Shown here in pieces: positions 9,984 through 19,397 of a DNA stretch of 53,377 nt; the first letter of the stretch is position 1, and the number at the start of each line of letters is the position of its first letter. The stretch is from Pseudomonadota bacterium (GTDB taxonomy: Bacteria > Pseudomonadota > Alphaproteobacteria > Puniceispirillales > Marisalimonadaceae). Position numbers and translations under genes: made by a program. The notes below the pieces were generated by a model. It saw only the letters and a program-made list of their open reading frames with translations. It did not search any database and was not told where the DNA came from. The stretch is from contig JAOESH010000013.1 of assembly GCA_028382005.1 (NCBI GenBank), positions 1 to 53,377 of the forward strand, written 5' to 3'.

Positions 9984-11504
9984 TTATTTTTCTAAACTTT
10001 CATTTGAAAACCAATGTTCTCTTGCTTTCATTATTATTGAACCTGCATCATCTTCATTTACAAAAACATCTTTTCCTAAAATATTAAATAGCTCTTCACT
10101 ATCTAATTCAGCTAAATCGTCTAATGTTTTAATTTCATTTTCTGCTAGAGTTAAAATACTTTGTTTATTGAGATCAGAAAAATCATATAAATCTTTTTTC
10201 ACTTTTAATTTTTTTATAGATTTTTCTATGCGCTCATTTTCAAGATTGACAAAGTTTTTAGCTCTTACACTAAGTTCTGAAGCTAAATCTTCATCAAAAC
10301 CTTCTATATTAGTTAATTCATCAATTGTTGCATCTGCTATATCAAAGATAGTAACAAAGCCTTCACTGACCATCAAGTGAGCTATTACGTCATCAATATC
10401 AAGAGCATCTATAAAAATTTTAGTTCTTTCTGTAAATTCTAGCTGCCTTTTTTCTGATTCTTCTGCTTCCGTTAATATGTCTACGTACCAACCTGTTAAT
10501 TGCGAAGCTAATCTTACATTCTGGCCTCTTCTACCTATCGCTAATGAAAGCTGATCATCAGGTACAACAACTTCCATTCTACCCGCATCTTCATCCATAA
10601 CTACTTTTGACGGAACAGCTGGAGCAAGAGCATTAATAACAAAAGTAACTGGATCTTCTGACCAAGGTATTATCTCAATTTTTTCACCCTGTAATTCACC
10701 TACTACTGCCTGAACCCTAGAACCTCTCATACCAACACAGGCACCAACAGGGTCTATGCTTGGATCATTTGAAAATGCTGATATTTTAGCTCTGCTTCCT
10801 GGCTCTCTTGCTACACTTTTAACAACTATAATTCCATCATATATTTCAGGAACTTCTTGCGTGAATAAAGCAGCTAAAAATTCATTTGACGATCTTGATA
10901 AAAATATTTGAGGACCCCTAGTTTCTTGAATAACATCGACTATAAAAGATCTCAACCTATCACCTGGTCTTAATTGCTCACGTGGGATCATTTGGTCTCT
11001 TTTAATTATTGCTTCTCCTCTACCCAAATCAATTGTGACAGAATGATTTTCAACTCTTTTAATAGTTCCTACAACTATTTCACCTACACGATCTTTATAT
11101 TCATGAAATTGTCTTTCTCGCTCAGCTTCTCTAACCTTTTGAGAAATTACTTGTTTTGCTGTTTGTGCTGCTATGCGACCAAAGTCTATCGGAGGGAGAG
11201 CTTCTTGATAAAAGTCCCCAATTTGAAGGGTTAATTTTCTCCTCTGTGACTCATCAAAAGTCATTTGTGTTGACTCATTTTCGATATTTTCAACCACTTC
11301 TGTAAATTGAGCAATATTGATTGCGCCATTCTTTCTATCTATATTTGCTCGAATATCTCTTTCTAAACCGTATTTTGACCTTGCAGCTTTTTGTATAGCC
11401 TCTTCCATAGCTAATATGACTTCTTCTTTTTCGATTGACTTTTCTCTTGAAACCGCTTCTGCAACTTGTATAAGCTCTAGTCTAGGTATGGATTTTAATT
11501 CCAT
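9984..11504 (-). CDS. nusA: transcription termination/antitermination protein NusA
   Basis: RNA polymerase accessory factor modulating pausing, termination and antitermination. The 506 residues show the N-terminal polymerase-binding domain (SRLELIQ-like start, ILAMEEAIQKAARSKYG), the S1 domain near 135-200 (GEIVVGTIKRVENHSVTIDL), two KH domains (ACVGMRGSRVQAVVGEL and IGRRGQNVRLASQLTGW), and C-terminal acidic helix-hairpin repeats (IEGFDEDLASELSVRA). A strong AAGGAAAC ribosome-binding site precedes the ATG. The gene follows rimP by 28 bases. Confidence 0.97.
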   Translation of the reverse strand: MELKSIPRLELIQVAEAVSREKSIEKEEVILAMEEAIQKAARSKYGLERDIRANIDRKNGAINIAQFTEVVENIENESTQMTFDESQRRKLTLQIGDFYQEALPPIDFGRIAAQTAKQVISQKVREAERERQFHEYKDRVGEIVVGTIKRVENHSVTIDLGRGEAIIKRDQMIPREQLRPGDRLRSFIVDVIQETRGPQIFLSRSSNEFLAALFTQEVPEIYDGIIVVKSVAREPGSRAKISAFSNDPSIDPVGACVGMRGSRVQAVVGELQGEKIEIIPWSEDPVTFVINALAPAVPSKVVMDEDAGRMEVVVPDDQLSLAIGRRGQNVRLASQLTGWYVDILTEAEESEKRQLEFTERTKIFIDALDIDDVIAHLMVSEGFVTIFDIADATIDELTNIEGFDEDLASELSVRAKNFVNLENERIEKSIKKLKVKKDLYDFSDLNKQSILTLAENEIKTLDDLAELDSEELFNILGKDVFVNEDDAGSIIMKAREHWFSNESLEK

Positions 11505-11532
11505 TTTGTTTCCTTATGTAATTATGTATGTT

Positions 11533-12015
11533 TTAGTTAATTTTATTGTTCTCAATAGCCCAGTTCATATCAATATTAGCTTTATCAATTTCTAAGAAGT
11601 TAATTTTCATTTCAAAATCTTCAGTCTTTAAAATTATCAAGTTATCTTTATCAAGGCCTTGTAAAAAACCATTATGTGATTTCTTTCCCATAAAAATTTC
11701 TTTTAATGTTATTTTTGCTTTGCTTCCTTTAAACCATTTATAATCGTCTAAAATTGTTAAAGGCCTTGATAAACCTCCTGAAGACACTTCTAATGTGTAA
11801 GCAGAACTTATTGGATCATCAACTTCTAAATATGAAGATATTTGCCTACTTAAAAAAGTACAATCCTTAATATTCATTTCTCTATCTTTAATTCTCTCCG
11901 CCATAATCTGCAATGTTTTTTTCCCACTTGCATTAATTATTTTAATACGAATGAGATGGTAGCCCAAATTTTTTAGTCTTGTAAATAATAATTCTCTAAT
12001 ATTATTTTCAATCAT
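11533..12015 (-). CDS. rimP: ribosome maturation factor RimP
   Basis: Assists 30S assembly, particularly around S12/S5. The frame is open from 12072, but the family-like N-terminus (MIENNIRELLFTRLKNLGYHLI) starts at the ATG at 12015, giving 160 residues, a normal RimP length. The conserved core DCTFLSRQISSYLEVDDPI and LEVSSGGLSRPL is present, and the last ~70 residues form the SH3-like domain. The ribosome-binding site is poor. It is the first gene of the rimP-nusA-infB-rbfA-truB-rpsO-pnp operon and lies immediately after a hairpin and T-run that may be regulatory. Confidence 0.92.
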   Translation of the reverse strand: MIENNIRELLFTRLKNLGYHLIRIKIINASGKKTLQIMAERIKDREMNIKDCTFLSRQISSYLEVDDPISSAYTLEVSSGGLSRPLTILDDYKWFKGSKAKITLKEIFMGKKSHNGFLQGLDKDNLIILKTEDFEMKINFLEIDKANIDMNWAIENNKIN

Positions 12016-12027
12016 GAAATCATAAAA

Positions 12028-12064
12028 CTCATTCAAATAAAAAAATGAGCCACAAAGACTCATT
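12028..12064 (-). terminator. terminator-like hairpin with an alternative pairing, rimP leader
   Basis: On the minus strand AATGAGTC (12064-12057) pairs with GGCTCATT (12051-12044): 8 pairs with one G-U and a 5-base loop. A run of T ends at 12039. This is a typical intrinsic terminator and may end the metK-trmB transcript, since trmB stops at 12118. A second AATGAG at 12033-12028 could pair with the same CTCATT arm, giving a mutually exclusive hairpin closer to the rimP start. It may therefore be a simple terminator or a leader attenuator. Confidence 0.7.
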
Positions 12065-12070
12065 AATATC

Positions 12071-12099
12071 ATTATAATTTTAATTTAATAAAAAATCAA
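12071..12099 (-). promoter_or_regulatory. candidate promoter of the rimP-nusA-infB operon
   Basis: On the minus strand TTGATT (12099-12094) and a perfect TATAAT (12076-12071) are separated by 17 bases. The predicted start falls near 12064, the first base of the hairpin described next to it. It sits in the 102-base gap between trmB and rimP. The match is good, although AT-rich DNA produces such matches by chance. Confidence 0.5.
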
Positions 12100-12117
12100 T
12101 AACTTTGGAAATTAGAA

Positions 12118-12828
12118 TTAAATTCTATATTTTTTTTCAAAAACAAACCAATTAGGTTTTCTGTTCTCTATTATGGATTTTTGTTCATATTTTGTTGCAA
12201 AACAATCACCAGGTCTAATTCTCCAATCACTTGCTTTTTCTGCAATCCATTGGAATCCAGAATGATTTTGAAAAATTTCTAATATCCAACTCTTCATAAT
12301 AAAATGATCGGTTCCAAGTGTAATGATACCTTGTAGTTTCAAAATATTATAAAGAGAAATTAGAAAATCATTTTGAATTAACCTTCTATCTTTATGTTTC
12401 AATTTTGGCCATGGATCTGGAAATAATATCTTTATTTCTGAAAATGTGTTTTTAGGAAATAAATCAATAATTTTTCTTATATCATCCGGCCATATTTTAA
12501 CATTAGTTATATTATTATTCAGTAACTCTTTAATCAATTTAGCATTAGTGTTTAAAAATGGATCTGCACCTAAGTATAAAATATCAGGATTCATTTTAGC
12601 GGAATTTAATAGATTTTCTCCTCCACCAAAACCAATTTCAAGAACTACTTTTTTTGTTTTAAATTCAAACAAATTTTTTAATATTATTTTTGTATTCAAG
12701 GGTAAGTCAGTCGAATTAATAATATATTTTGAGCCTTCTTTCAGTGCAAGTAAGTTGGACTTTGATAGCCTCCTTCCTTTTCTTCTTCCGTAAAATCTAT
12801 TTATTTTTTTTGATGTTTCTAAAATCAA
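12118..12828 (-). CDS. trmB: tRNA (guanine-N7-)-methyltransferase
   Basis: Methylates G46 of tRNA using SAM. The 236 residues include the SAM loop VLEIGFGGGENLL near 79-91 and the TrmB signature FPDPWPKLKHKDRRL near 155-169. The start is a TTG directly after the metK stop (TAGTTG). No ATG would keep the conserved RFYGRRKGRRL N-terminus, so the rare start is accepted with translational coupling. It follows the gene that makes its cofactor, SAM synthetase. Confidence 0.93.
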   Translation of the reverse strand: MILETSKKINRFYGRRKGRRLSKSNLLALKEGSKYIINSTDLPLNTKIILKNLFEFKTKKVVLEIGFGGGENLLNSAKMNPDILYLGADPFLNTNAKLIKELLNNNITNVKIWPDDIRKIIDLFPKNTFSEIKILFPDPWPKLKHKDRRLIQNDFLISLYNILKLQGIITLGTDHFIMKSWILEIFQNHSGFQWIAEKASDWRIRPGDCFATKYEQKSIIENRKPNWFVFEKKYRI

Positions 12829-14010
12829 CTAAATGCCAGATTCTTTTATGATTGAATTAACTAAATCAGTTTTTTCCCAACTAAACGATCCCTCTAAACC
12901 TTCATCTGGATTTCTTCCAAAATGACCATACGCTGAAGTTGGAACATAAATAGGTTTATTTAGCTTTAGATGTTCTCTTATTCCTCTAGGTGACATGTCT
13001 ACTAAATTATTAAGAATTGAAGCTATTTTAGTATCTTCTATAATTCCTGTACCATCTGTATTAACGTATAATGAAAGTGGCTTAGATATTCCTATTGCAT
13101 ATGCTATTTGTATAGTACATCTACTAGCTATCTTTGCAGCCACAACATTTTTAGCTAAGTATCTAGTCAAATAGGCTGCTGATCTATCAACTTTTGTAGG
13201 ATCTTTTCCTGAAAAAGCGCCTCCACCATGCGGGGCAGCTCCACCATAAGTGTCAACTATGATTTTTCTACCCGTTAAACCTGCATCACCATCTGGCCCA
13301 CCTATTTCAAAAATACCTGTTGGGTTTACATAAAATTCATCTTCTGGACACATCCAACCCTTAGGCAAAATCTTTTCTAACACACTCCTTACCATATCCT
13401 TTATGTCTTCTTGAGAACAACCTTTTACATGTTGTGTTGAGACTACTATAGAGGCTGCCTTGACTGGTTTTCCATTGCGATATTGTAGTGTAATTTGAGA
13501 CTTGCTATCAGGAAGAAGAAAGCTATTTTTATTAGCATGTCTTAAAATAGACATTTCTTTCAAAATTTTATGAGAATAATGAATTGGTGCAGGCATAAAA
13601 TCATCTGTCTCGTCACATGCAAAACCAAACATTAATCCTTGATCACCTGCTCCTTCGTCTTTATTACCTGATTGATCTACACCTAATGCTATATTTTCTG
13701 ATTGAGAATGAAGATAACATTCAAAATTCATTTTCTCCCAATGATAATTTTCTTGCTCATAACCTATATCTTGAACTGCTTTTCGTACATGTTTTTCAAT
13801 TTCGTTATTACTTATTTCCATTCCATTTGGAAGCCTATACTCTCCTGCAATAATCGTTCTGTTAGTAGAAACCATGGTTTCACAAGCAACTCTAGCTTCA
13901 GGGTACTTTTCTAACATTAAATCAACAACAGTATCAGATATTCTGTCACAAATTTTGTCAGGATGACCTTCTGAAACAGATTCAGAGGTAAATAAATAAT
14001 CATTGCTCAT
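12829..14010 (-). CDS. metK: S-adenosylmethionine synthetase
   Basis: Makes SAM from methionine and ATP. The 393-residue protein has the hallmark motifs: [14 protein letters not shown] near 14-27, [16 protein letters not shown] near 120-135, and the phosphate loop [19 protein letters not shown]. Its ATG overlaps the lnt stop by 4 bases (ATGA), indicating coupling. The small HTH-type regulator gene often found between lnt and metK in this class is absent. Confidence 0.97.
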   Translation of the reverse strand: MSNDYLFTSESVSEGHPDKICDRISDTVVDLMLEKYPEARVACETMVSTNRTIIAGEYRLPNGMEISNNEIEKHVRKAVQDIGYEQENYHWEKMNFECYLHSQSENIALGVDQSGNKDEGAGDQGLMFGFACDETDDFMPAPIHYSHKILKEMSILRHANKNSFLLPDSKSQITLQYRNGKPVKAASIVVSTQHVKGCSQEDIKDMVRSVLEKILPKGWMCPEDEFYVNPTGIFEIGGPDGDAGLTGRKIIVDTYGGAAPHGGGAFSGKDPTKVDRSAAYLTRYLAKNVVAAKIASRCTIQIAYAIGISKPLSLYVNTDGTGIIEDTKIASILNNLVDMSPRGIREHLKLNKPIYVPTSAYGHFGRNPDEGLEGSFSWEKTDLVNSIIKESGI

Positions 14011-15539
14011 TTAATTTTCTTTCTACAAAAATAAAATATAAAGTAATTTATAAACAAAAAATATAAAATAGAAATAAGAAAAATATATTCTCCAAATTTT
14101 TTATATATAGTCTTTTCTAATGGTGGAATTAGATTTGTGTATCTAACACCTTCCTCGTTAATAGGGATTTTAACAATTTCACTCCCATAAGGTGAGATAA
14201 GTCCTGAAATTCCTGTATTAGCAACTCTTACTAGCGGCAACCCTAACTCTACAGCTCTAATTTTTGCTAAAGCCCAATGCTGATGAGGTCCGATCGTCTT
14301 CCCAAACCATGCATCATTTGTAATATTTATAAGTAGTTTAGTATTATTGGATATCCTTTTACTAACTTCAGTTGAAAATAAAATTTCATAACAAATTAAA
14401 GTTATAATATCCCCAAAACCTTTAAGGTTTATATTTTCTTTAAGATCTCCACTAACAAAATCTCTTGAACTCAAATAATGAGCAATTGTTTTAAAATTAT
14501 TTCTAAAAGGAATATATTCTCCAAACGGAACTAAATGGTTTTTATTGTATTTATAATTTATCATACCAGATAGATTCATAAAAACTAACGAATTAAATAA
14601 TTTACTATTTTCAACACTTAACAAACCAACAACTAGAGTTGTATTTTGATTTTTTATTATCTTTTTGCTAATATCCGATAATAAGTTTAATTCGTTAGGT
14701 ATAGATCCTTCAAAACTTGTTTCAGGCCAAATAATAATTTTGTATTTATCTTTGTCATAATATTCTTTTTCAATCGATAATTTTATAAGTTTTTCTATAT
14801 GATCTTTCCTTTTTGTTAAATCCCATTTATCTTTTTGTTTTATGTTAGGTTGAACTAACACTAACATTTGATCTTCATTTTTATTTATAGCTTCTTTATT
14901 ATAAAACCTCATAAATGACATATAAAATAGGATAAAAATGGGAATATAGAGTAATGAAAAAATTAATTTTTTATTAGGTAATTGTGCTAATAAAATTATC
15001 GGTAGAATACTTAATGTTAAAACAGCTAAATTTCCTGAAAAACTTCCAACATAAGACAGAGTTTGTAAAATATATTCATTAGATGCAAGTGACATTGATG
15101 GCATCAACCATGGGAATCCTGTGAAAAAATTTGCTCTACAATATTCAATCAAAGACAAGTTAATAATAATTAATAAAATGGGCGATTTATTTTTTGGGGT
15201 TAATAATTTAGCAAGAAAAAATGCTAAAGCCCAAAACAACGCTAAAATACTAGGTAAAATTATAACTGCTAAAGGCATAAGAAACATATGATATGTTTCT
15301 GCAACAAAAAATGCTGAACCAATCCAATAGAGTCCAAATGAAAACCAACCAAAACCAAGAAACCAAGAGGCTATAAAAGTTTTTTTGAATGAAGGTATTA
15401 GACTTATAGAATAAATACCAAGTCCTAAGGCAAAAATCATTGGAAAAAAAGAAAATGGCATGAGAGAAAGTGTTGTTATTGCACCAACAAAAAAATTAAA
15501 TGCGAAAAGTAATGTAGTTTTTTCATGTAATTTTTTCAT
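14007..15539 (-). CDS. lnt: apolipoprotein N-acyltransferase
   Basis: Inner-membrane enzyme adding the third acyl chain to the N-terminal cysteine of lipoproteins. The 510 residues have several N-terminal membrane helices up to about residue 210, then a nitrilase-like periplasmic domain and a final helix. The catalytic triad is visible: Glu273 (WPETSFEG), Lys333 ([11 protein letters not shown]) and Cys383 (ICYEILFS), matching Glu267/Lys335/Cys387 of E. coli. Its likely substrates include the lipoproteins encoded at 36775, 44677 and 47168. Follows corC by 11 bases. Confidence 0.96.
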   Translation of the reverse strand: MKKLHEKTTLLFAFNFFVGAITTLSLMPFSFFPMIFALGLGIYSISLIPSFKKTFIASWFLGFGWFSFGLYWIGSAFFVAETYHMFLMPLAVIILPSILALFWALAFFLAKLLTPKNKSPILLIIINLSLIEYCRANFFTGFPWLMPSMSLASNEYILQTLSYVGSFSGNLAVLTLSILPIILLAQLPNKKLIFSLLYIPIFILFYMSFMRFYNKEAINKNEDQMLVLVQPNIKQKDKWDLTKRKDHIEKLIKLSIEKEYYDKDKYKIIIWPETSFEGSIPNELNLLSDISKKIIKNQNTTLVVGLLSVENSKLFNSLVFMNLSGMINYKYNKNHLVPFGEYIPFRNNFKTIAHYLSSRDFVSGDLKENINLKGFGDIITLICYEILFSTEVSKRISNNTKLLINITNDAWFGKTIGPHQHWALAKIRAVELGLPLVRVANTGISGLISPYGSEIVKIPINEEGVRYTNLIPPLEKTIYKKFGEYIFLISILYFLFINYFIFYFCRKKIK

Positions 15540-15550
15540 AAAGTTATTTA

Positions 15551-16411
15551 TTATTTACTTTCTTCATAACGCAATACTTTCTTCAAACCTCTCAGTTTAA
15601 CTAAAATAACTTTTCTTGGATCAGCTTCCAGTATTTCAAACTTTAAGCCTGATGGAGAATATTTTATGACTTCTCCTTTAACAGGAACTCTTCCAGCTAT
15701 ACTTATTATAAATCCTCCAAGAGTTTCAATTTCTTCGTTTAAATCTTCTTTCCTAATTGATGACAAAAGATCTTCAAGTAAGTCAATTGTAATTCTTGCT
15801 TCTAAGATTATAGATCCATCCTGCATTTTTTCTAAGCGACATTCAGTAGATAAATCATGTTCATCTTCTATATCTCCAACTAACTCTTCAACTAAATCCT
15901 CAATTGTTACTAAACCGTCAATTCCGCCATATTCATCTACAACGAGAGCCAAATGCCTCCTCTTAATTCTCATTTCGTATAACAAGTCTAATAAACTGAT
16001 AGAAGGAGATACAAATATAGGTTTTTTTAAAAGTGATTTTATATCTTTTTTTTCTTTTGAAAATAAGTTTGCTAAAACATCTTTTATATGAAGAATTCCC
16101 ACAACATCGTCTAAACTTTCGTTTCTCACTGGAACTCTACTATGATTTGTTTTAATTAGTTGCTTAACTATCTCGTTAAAATCGTCAGACATAGCTACTG
16201 AAACAATATCTATTCTTGGGATCATTACATCTGAGGCTGTAATACCTCTTAGACCAGCTAAATTTTTTAACAGCTCATTTTCATGACTTAAGGTGTTACC
16301 ATTTGAGTCATCAGCATTAATCCTTTTTGCAACAAATTGCTCTAACTCTTCGTCAAGCTGTTTTTTTACATTATTTGATTGTCTAAAAAATTTTGGTAAT
16401 TTTATTTTCAT
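15551..16411 (-). CDS. corC: CBS-domain hemolysin/CorC-family protein
   Basis: Soluble member of the HlyC/CorC family, linked to magnesium/cobalt efflux; the exact role is not settled. The 286 residues show a CBS pair at about 60-190 (VMIPRIDIVSVAMSDDFNE and FVSPSISLLDLLYEMRIKRRH, ending VVDEYGGIDGLVTIEDLVEELVGDI in two stretches) and a C-terminal CorC_HlyC transporter-associated domain. No membrane segment is visible, so it is the short cytosolic form. It sits in the usual ybeY-corC-lnt order. Confidence 0.9.
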   Translation of the reverse strand: MKIKLPKFFRQSNNVKKQLDEELEQFVAKRINADDSNGNTLSHENELLKNLAGLRGITASDVMIPRIDIVSVAMSDDFNEIVKQLIKTNHSRVPVRNESLDDVVGILHIKDVLANLFSKEKKDIKSLLKKPIFVSPSISLLDLLYEMRIKRRHLALVVDEYGGIDGLVTIEDLVEELVGDIEDEHDLSTECRLEKMQDGSIILEARITIDLLEDLLSSIRKEDLNEEIETLGGFIISIAGRVPVKGEVIKYSPSGLKFEILEADPRKVILVKLRGLKKVLRYEESK

Positions 16412-16458
16412 AAATCTACTTACTTAAACCTTTATTATTTCTTAAAAAAGCATAAAGT

Positions 16459-16977
16459 TTATTTATATGGATTGTCTATATTTAAATTATTCAAAACTTT
16501 AATTTCTAAGCTTTCCATTATGTAGGCATCATCTTCTGTTTCGTGATCATAACCTAGTAAATGAAGAACACCATGAATAAAAAGATGTATTAAATGATCT
16601 TCTAAATTTTTATTATCTCTTTTAGCTTCTTCAATAATTGTTTGACTTGAAAATACAATATCACCTAAAAATATCTTACTTTTGGTATTTATTTTCTTGG
16701 AAGGAAAAGATAATACATTTGTCGGTTTATTTATATTTCTGTAATATTTATTTAATTCTGTAACTTGTCCATCTCCAGAAAACAATAATGAAATTAGAAT
16801 ATTGTTTTTTAAAAAAACAGATTTAGAACTTTTAAAAATTTCAAGTAAAGTTTTAATTATTTTTTTTTCAAAAATTGTTATGACACTATCATCCCATAAT
16901 GATCTAACAATAGTGGCCTCTAAAGTATAAGAGTCATTTTCCCAAATTTTATAATAGTCTTCCGCTAACTTGATCAT
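16459..16977 (-). CDS. ybeY: endoribonuclease YbeY, 16S rRNA maturation
   Basis: Zinc metalloprotein needed for 16S rRNA 3' processing and 70S quality control. The 172 residues end with the metal site H-x3-H-x5-H: His135, His139 and His145 in HGVLHLLGYDH. The central NVLSFPSK and LGDIVFS motifs are also typical. phoH ends 9 bases upstream; the two proteins are functionally linked in several bacteria. Confidence 0.95.
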   Translation of the reverse strand: MIKLAEDYYKIWENDSYTLEATIVRSLWDDSVITIFEKKIIKTLLEIFKSSKSVFLKNNILISLLFSGDGQVTELNKYYRNINKPTNVLSFPSKKINTKSKIFLGDIVFSSQTIIEEAKRDNKNLEDHLIHLFIHGVLHLLGYDHETEDDAYIMESLEIKVLNNLNIDNPYK

Positions 16978-16985
16978 AACTTTTT

Positions 16986-17990
16986 TTAAGATAGGTCTTT
17001 GTTAATATTGTCATAAGCTTTTATTATTTTTGCAACTATTGGGTGCCTGATTACATCACTAGCTTCTAAAGATATTATCTTAATATCCTTTATTTTATTC
17101 AATATATTTTTAGATTCCCTTAAGCCTGAAATTTGACCTTTTGGAAGATCAACTTGACTTAGATCTCCATTGATCACCATTCTAGAACCTTCTCCAATAC
17201 GAGTTAAAACCATTTTCATTTGAACTGAAGTTGTATTTTGAGCTTCATCAACGATCACAAATGAATTTGTAAACGTCCTACCTCTCATAAACGCCAAAGG
17301 AGCAATTTCGATTTCTCCAGACTGTATTTTTTTTTCCACCCTATCTGACGGCATCATTTCATAAAGTGCGTCATAAATTGGCCTTAAATAAGGATCAATT
17401 TTTTCCTTCATATCTCCAGGTAAAAAACCTAACCTCTCGCCTGCTTCAACTGCAGGCCTTGTCAAAACTATTTTTTCAACAAGGCCTTTTTTTAACATAT
17501 CTATACCTTTAGCAACAGCCAAATAGGATTTGCCCGTTCCAGCAGGGCCAAGTCCAAAAACAAGTTCATATTTGTTTAACGCTTCTAAATAATTTTTTTG
17601 ACCAACACTTTTTGGAAAAATAGTTTTCTTCCAAGTATCTAATTTTTGTTCATAAGTAGTATTATGGTCAATTAAATCAAATTTTGAATTATGTTTACCG
17701 CTTAACATTCTTAGTTCTGTTTCAAAATCCATAAAATTAAAATTAATATTGTTAAGTTTTTCTTTGGATAATTTTGCATAAACATTAGTGATTATTGTTT
17801 TGGTTAAATCAATTTTCTTGATTTCACCAGAAATATTAAATTGATTCCCAAAAAGGTTTATACTTACATCTAATAACTTCTCTAATTTTGTTATATTTAT
17901 GCTGTGATTACCTACAATAATAGCCACCAAAGAGTTATTAGGAAAATCAATAGTAATTTCTTCTTTATTCTTTGTGTTTTGCAAAATCAA
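16986..17990 (-). CDS. phoH: PhoH-family ATPase (PhoH/YbeZ)
   Basis: Predicted RNA-associated ATPase that works with YbeY in rRNA metabolism. The 334 residues contain Walker A GPAGTGKS at 148-155 and Walker B FVIVDEAQNT near 248-257, then the conserved GDLSQVDLP. The start is TTG at 17990, preceded by GGAAA at good distance; no ATG would retain the N-terminal domain. It lies 16 bases after miaB in the conserved miaB-phoH-ybeY order. Confidence 0.94.
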   Translation of the reverse strand: MILQNTKNKEEITIDFPNNSLVAIIVGNHSINITKLEKLLDVSINLFGNQFNISGEIKKIDLTKTIITNVYAKLSKEKLNNINFNFMDFETELRMLSGKHNSKFDLIDHNTTYEQKLDTWKKTIFPKSVGQKNYLEALNKYELVFGLGPAGTGKSYLAVAKGIDMLKKGLVEKIVLTRPAVEAGERLGFLPGDMKEKIDPYLRPIYDALYEMMPSDRVEKKIQSGEIEIAPLAFMRGRTFTNSFVIVDEAQNTTSVQMKMVLTRIGEGSRMVINGDLSQVDLPKGQISGLRESKNILNKIKDIKIISLEASDVIRHPIVAKIIKAYDNINKDLS

Positions 17991-18006
17991 TGATGTTTCC
18001 TAATTA

Positions 18007-19350
18007 TTAAATATGGACAATATTGCCAGTTAAACTATTTTGAAACGCTTCAGTAACGTTAATATTTATAGTTGACCCTATTATATTTTTTTCTTCAGAG
18101 CTAAAATATACCGACTGATTATATTGTGATCTTCCAAGATATTGATTTGGTTTTTTACCATTTCTTAAGACTAAAATTTTTAAAGATGAATTTATAGAGT
18201 TTTTGTTAAATTCTAATTGTTGATCTCTTAAGATACTCTGTACCTCCTGTAATCTTGAATTTTTTACTGATTCATTCACCTGGTTGAGAGAAATAGCAGC
18301 AGGAGTTCCTGGCCTTATAGAATATTTAAAAGAATAAGCTTGAGAGTATTGTATTTCTTTTATTAAATCTATTGTTGCTTGATTATCTTTATCAGTCTCT
18401 CCAGGGAACCCAATGATGAAATCTCCAGAAATAGCTATTTTTGGATTATAATTTCTTACTTTTTCTATAACATTTATATATTCTTTTACATTATGTTTTC
18501 TATTCATTGATCTGAGAATACCGTCTGATCCAGATTGAATAGGAAGATGCAAATATGGCATTAGCTTACTTACGTCTCTATGTGCTTCAATAAGCTCTAG
18601 ATCCATATCAAGGGGATGAGAAGTTGTATACCTTATAAATTCAAGCTCTTTAATTTTAGCAAGTTCAGTTATAAGACGTCCTAATCCCCATACCTTATTA
18701 TCTTTCCATTCAGCATTCCAAGCATTAACATTTTGACCTAACAAAGTAATTTCTTTAACACCCTTATCAATCAATTCGTTGGCTTCGTCTAGTATTGATT
18801 TTATTGGTCTTGAATACTCTGCTCCTCTAGTGTAAGGAACTACGCAGAATGAACAAAACTTATCACAACCCTCTTGAATGGTTAAAAATGCTGAAGGACC
18901 TCTTTTATTTACTAAAGATTTTAGATGATCAAACTTTGGAATGGTAGGAAATTCAATATTTATATGATTATTTTTTGTTAGAGGATCAACTTTTGCTATT
19001 AGCTCAGGGAGGTTTTGATATGACTGAGGACCAACAACTATATCAACCCAAGGGGATCTCTTCATTATTTCTTTTCCTTGAGCTTGCGCAACACAACCTG
19101 CCACAGCTACAATAGATTTTTTTCCTGTTTTTTCTCTTCGCAAATTCACTTGATCTCTAATTCGTCCAAGCTCAGAATAAGTTTTTTCAACTGCTTTTTC
19201 ACGAATATGACATGTGTTTATGACTATAAGGTCAGCGTCTTCAGGACTGTCATCTACTTGATAGCCATGAGGTTTAAGTAGATCTGCCATTTTTTCAGAA
19301 TCGTAGAAATTCATCTGGCAACCATGAGTTTTAATAAAAAGTTTTTTCAT
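18007..19350 (-). CDS. miaB: tRNA-2-methylthio-N6-dimethylallyladenosine synthase
   Basis: Radical-SAM methylthiotransferase modifying A37 of tRNAs reading UNN codons. The 447 residues carry all six cluster ligands: Cys11, Cys47 and Cys86 for the auxiliary cluster, and Cys162/Cys166/Cys169 (CDKFCSFC) for the radical-SAM cluster. A C-terminal TRAM-like segment (about 380-447) should bind tRNA. The NfuA protein encoded at 24489 is a known type of cluster donor for this enzyme class, so the two may be functionally linked. Confidence 0.96.
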   Translation of the reverse strand: MKKLFIKTHGCQMNFYDSEKMADLLKPHGYQVDDSPEDADLIVINTCHIREKAVEKTYSELGRIRDQVNLRREKTGKKSIVAVAGCVAQAQGKEIMKRSPWVDIVVGPQSYQNLPELIAKVDPLTKNNHINIEFPTIPKFDHLKSLVNKRGPSAFLTIQEGCDKFCSFCVVPYTRGAEYSRPIKSILDEANELIDKGVKEITLLGQNVNAWNAEWKDNKVWGLGRLITELAKIKELEFIRYTTSHPLDMDLELIEAHRDVSKLMPYLHLPIQSGSDGILRSMNRKHNVKEYINVIEKVRNYNPKIAISGDFIIGFPGETDKDNQATIDLIKEIQYSQAYSFKYSIRPGTPAAISLNQVNESVKNSRLQEVQSILRDQQLEFNKNSINSSLKILVLRNGKKPNQYLGRSQYNQSVYFSSEEKNIIGSTININVTEAFQNSLTGNIVHI

Positions 19351-19397
19351 TAACCATACATTTTAAAATAAGTAGTAATTACTGACATATAATGCCC

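Noticed and set aside
12016-12072. N-terminal extension of rimP from 12072
   Set aside because: It translates the terminator-like hairpin and has no family similarity; the conserved N-terminus begins at 12015.
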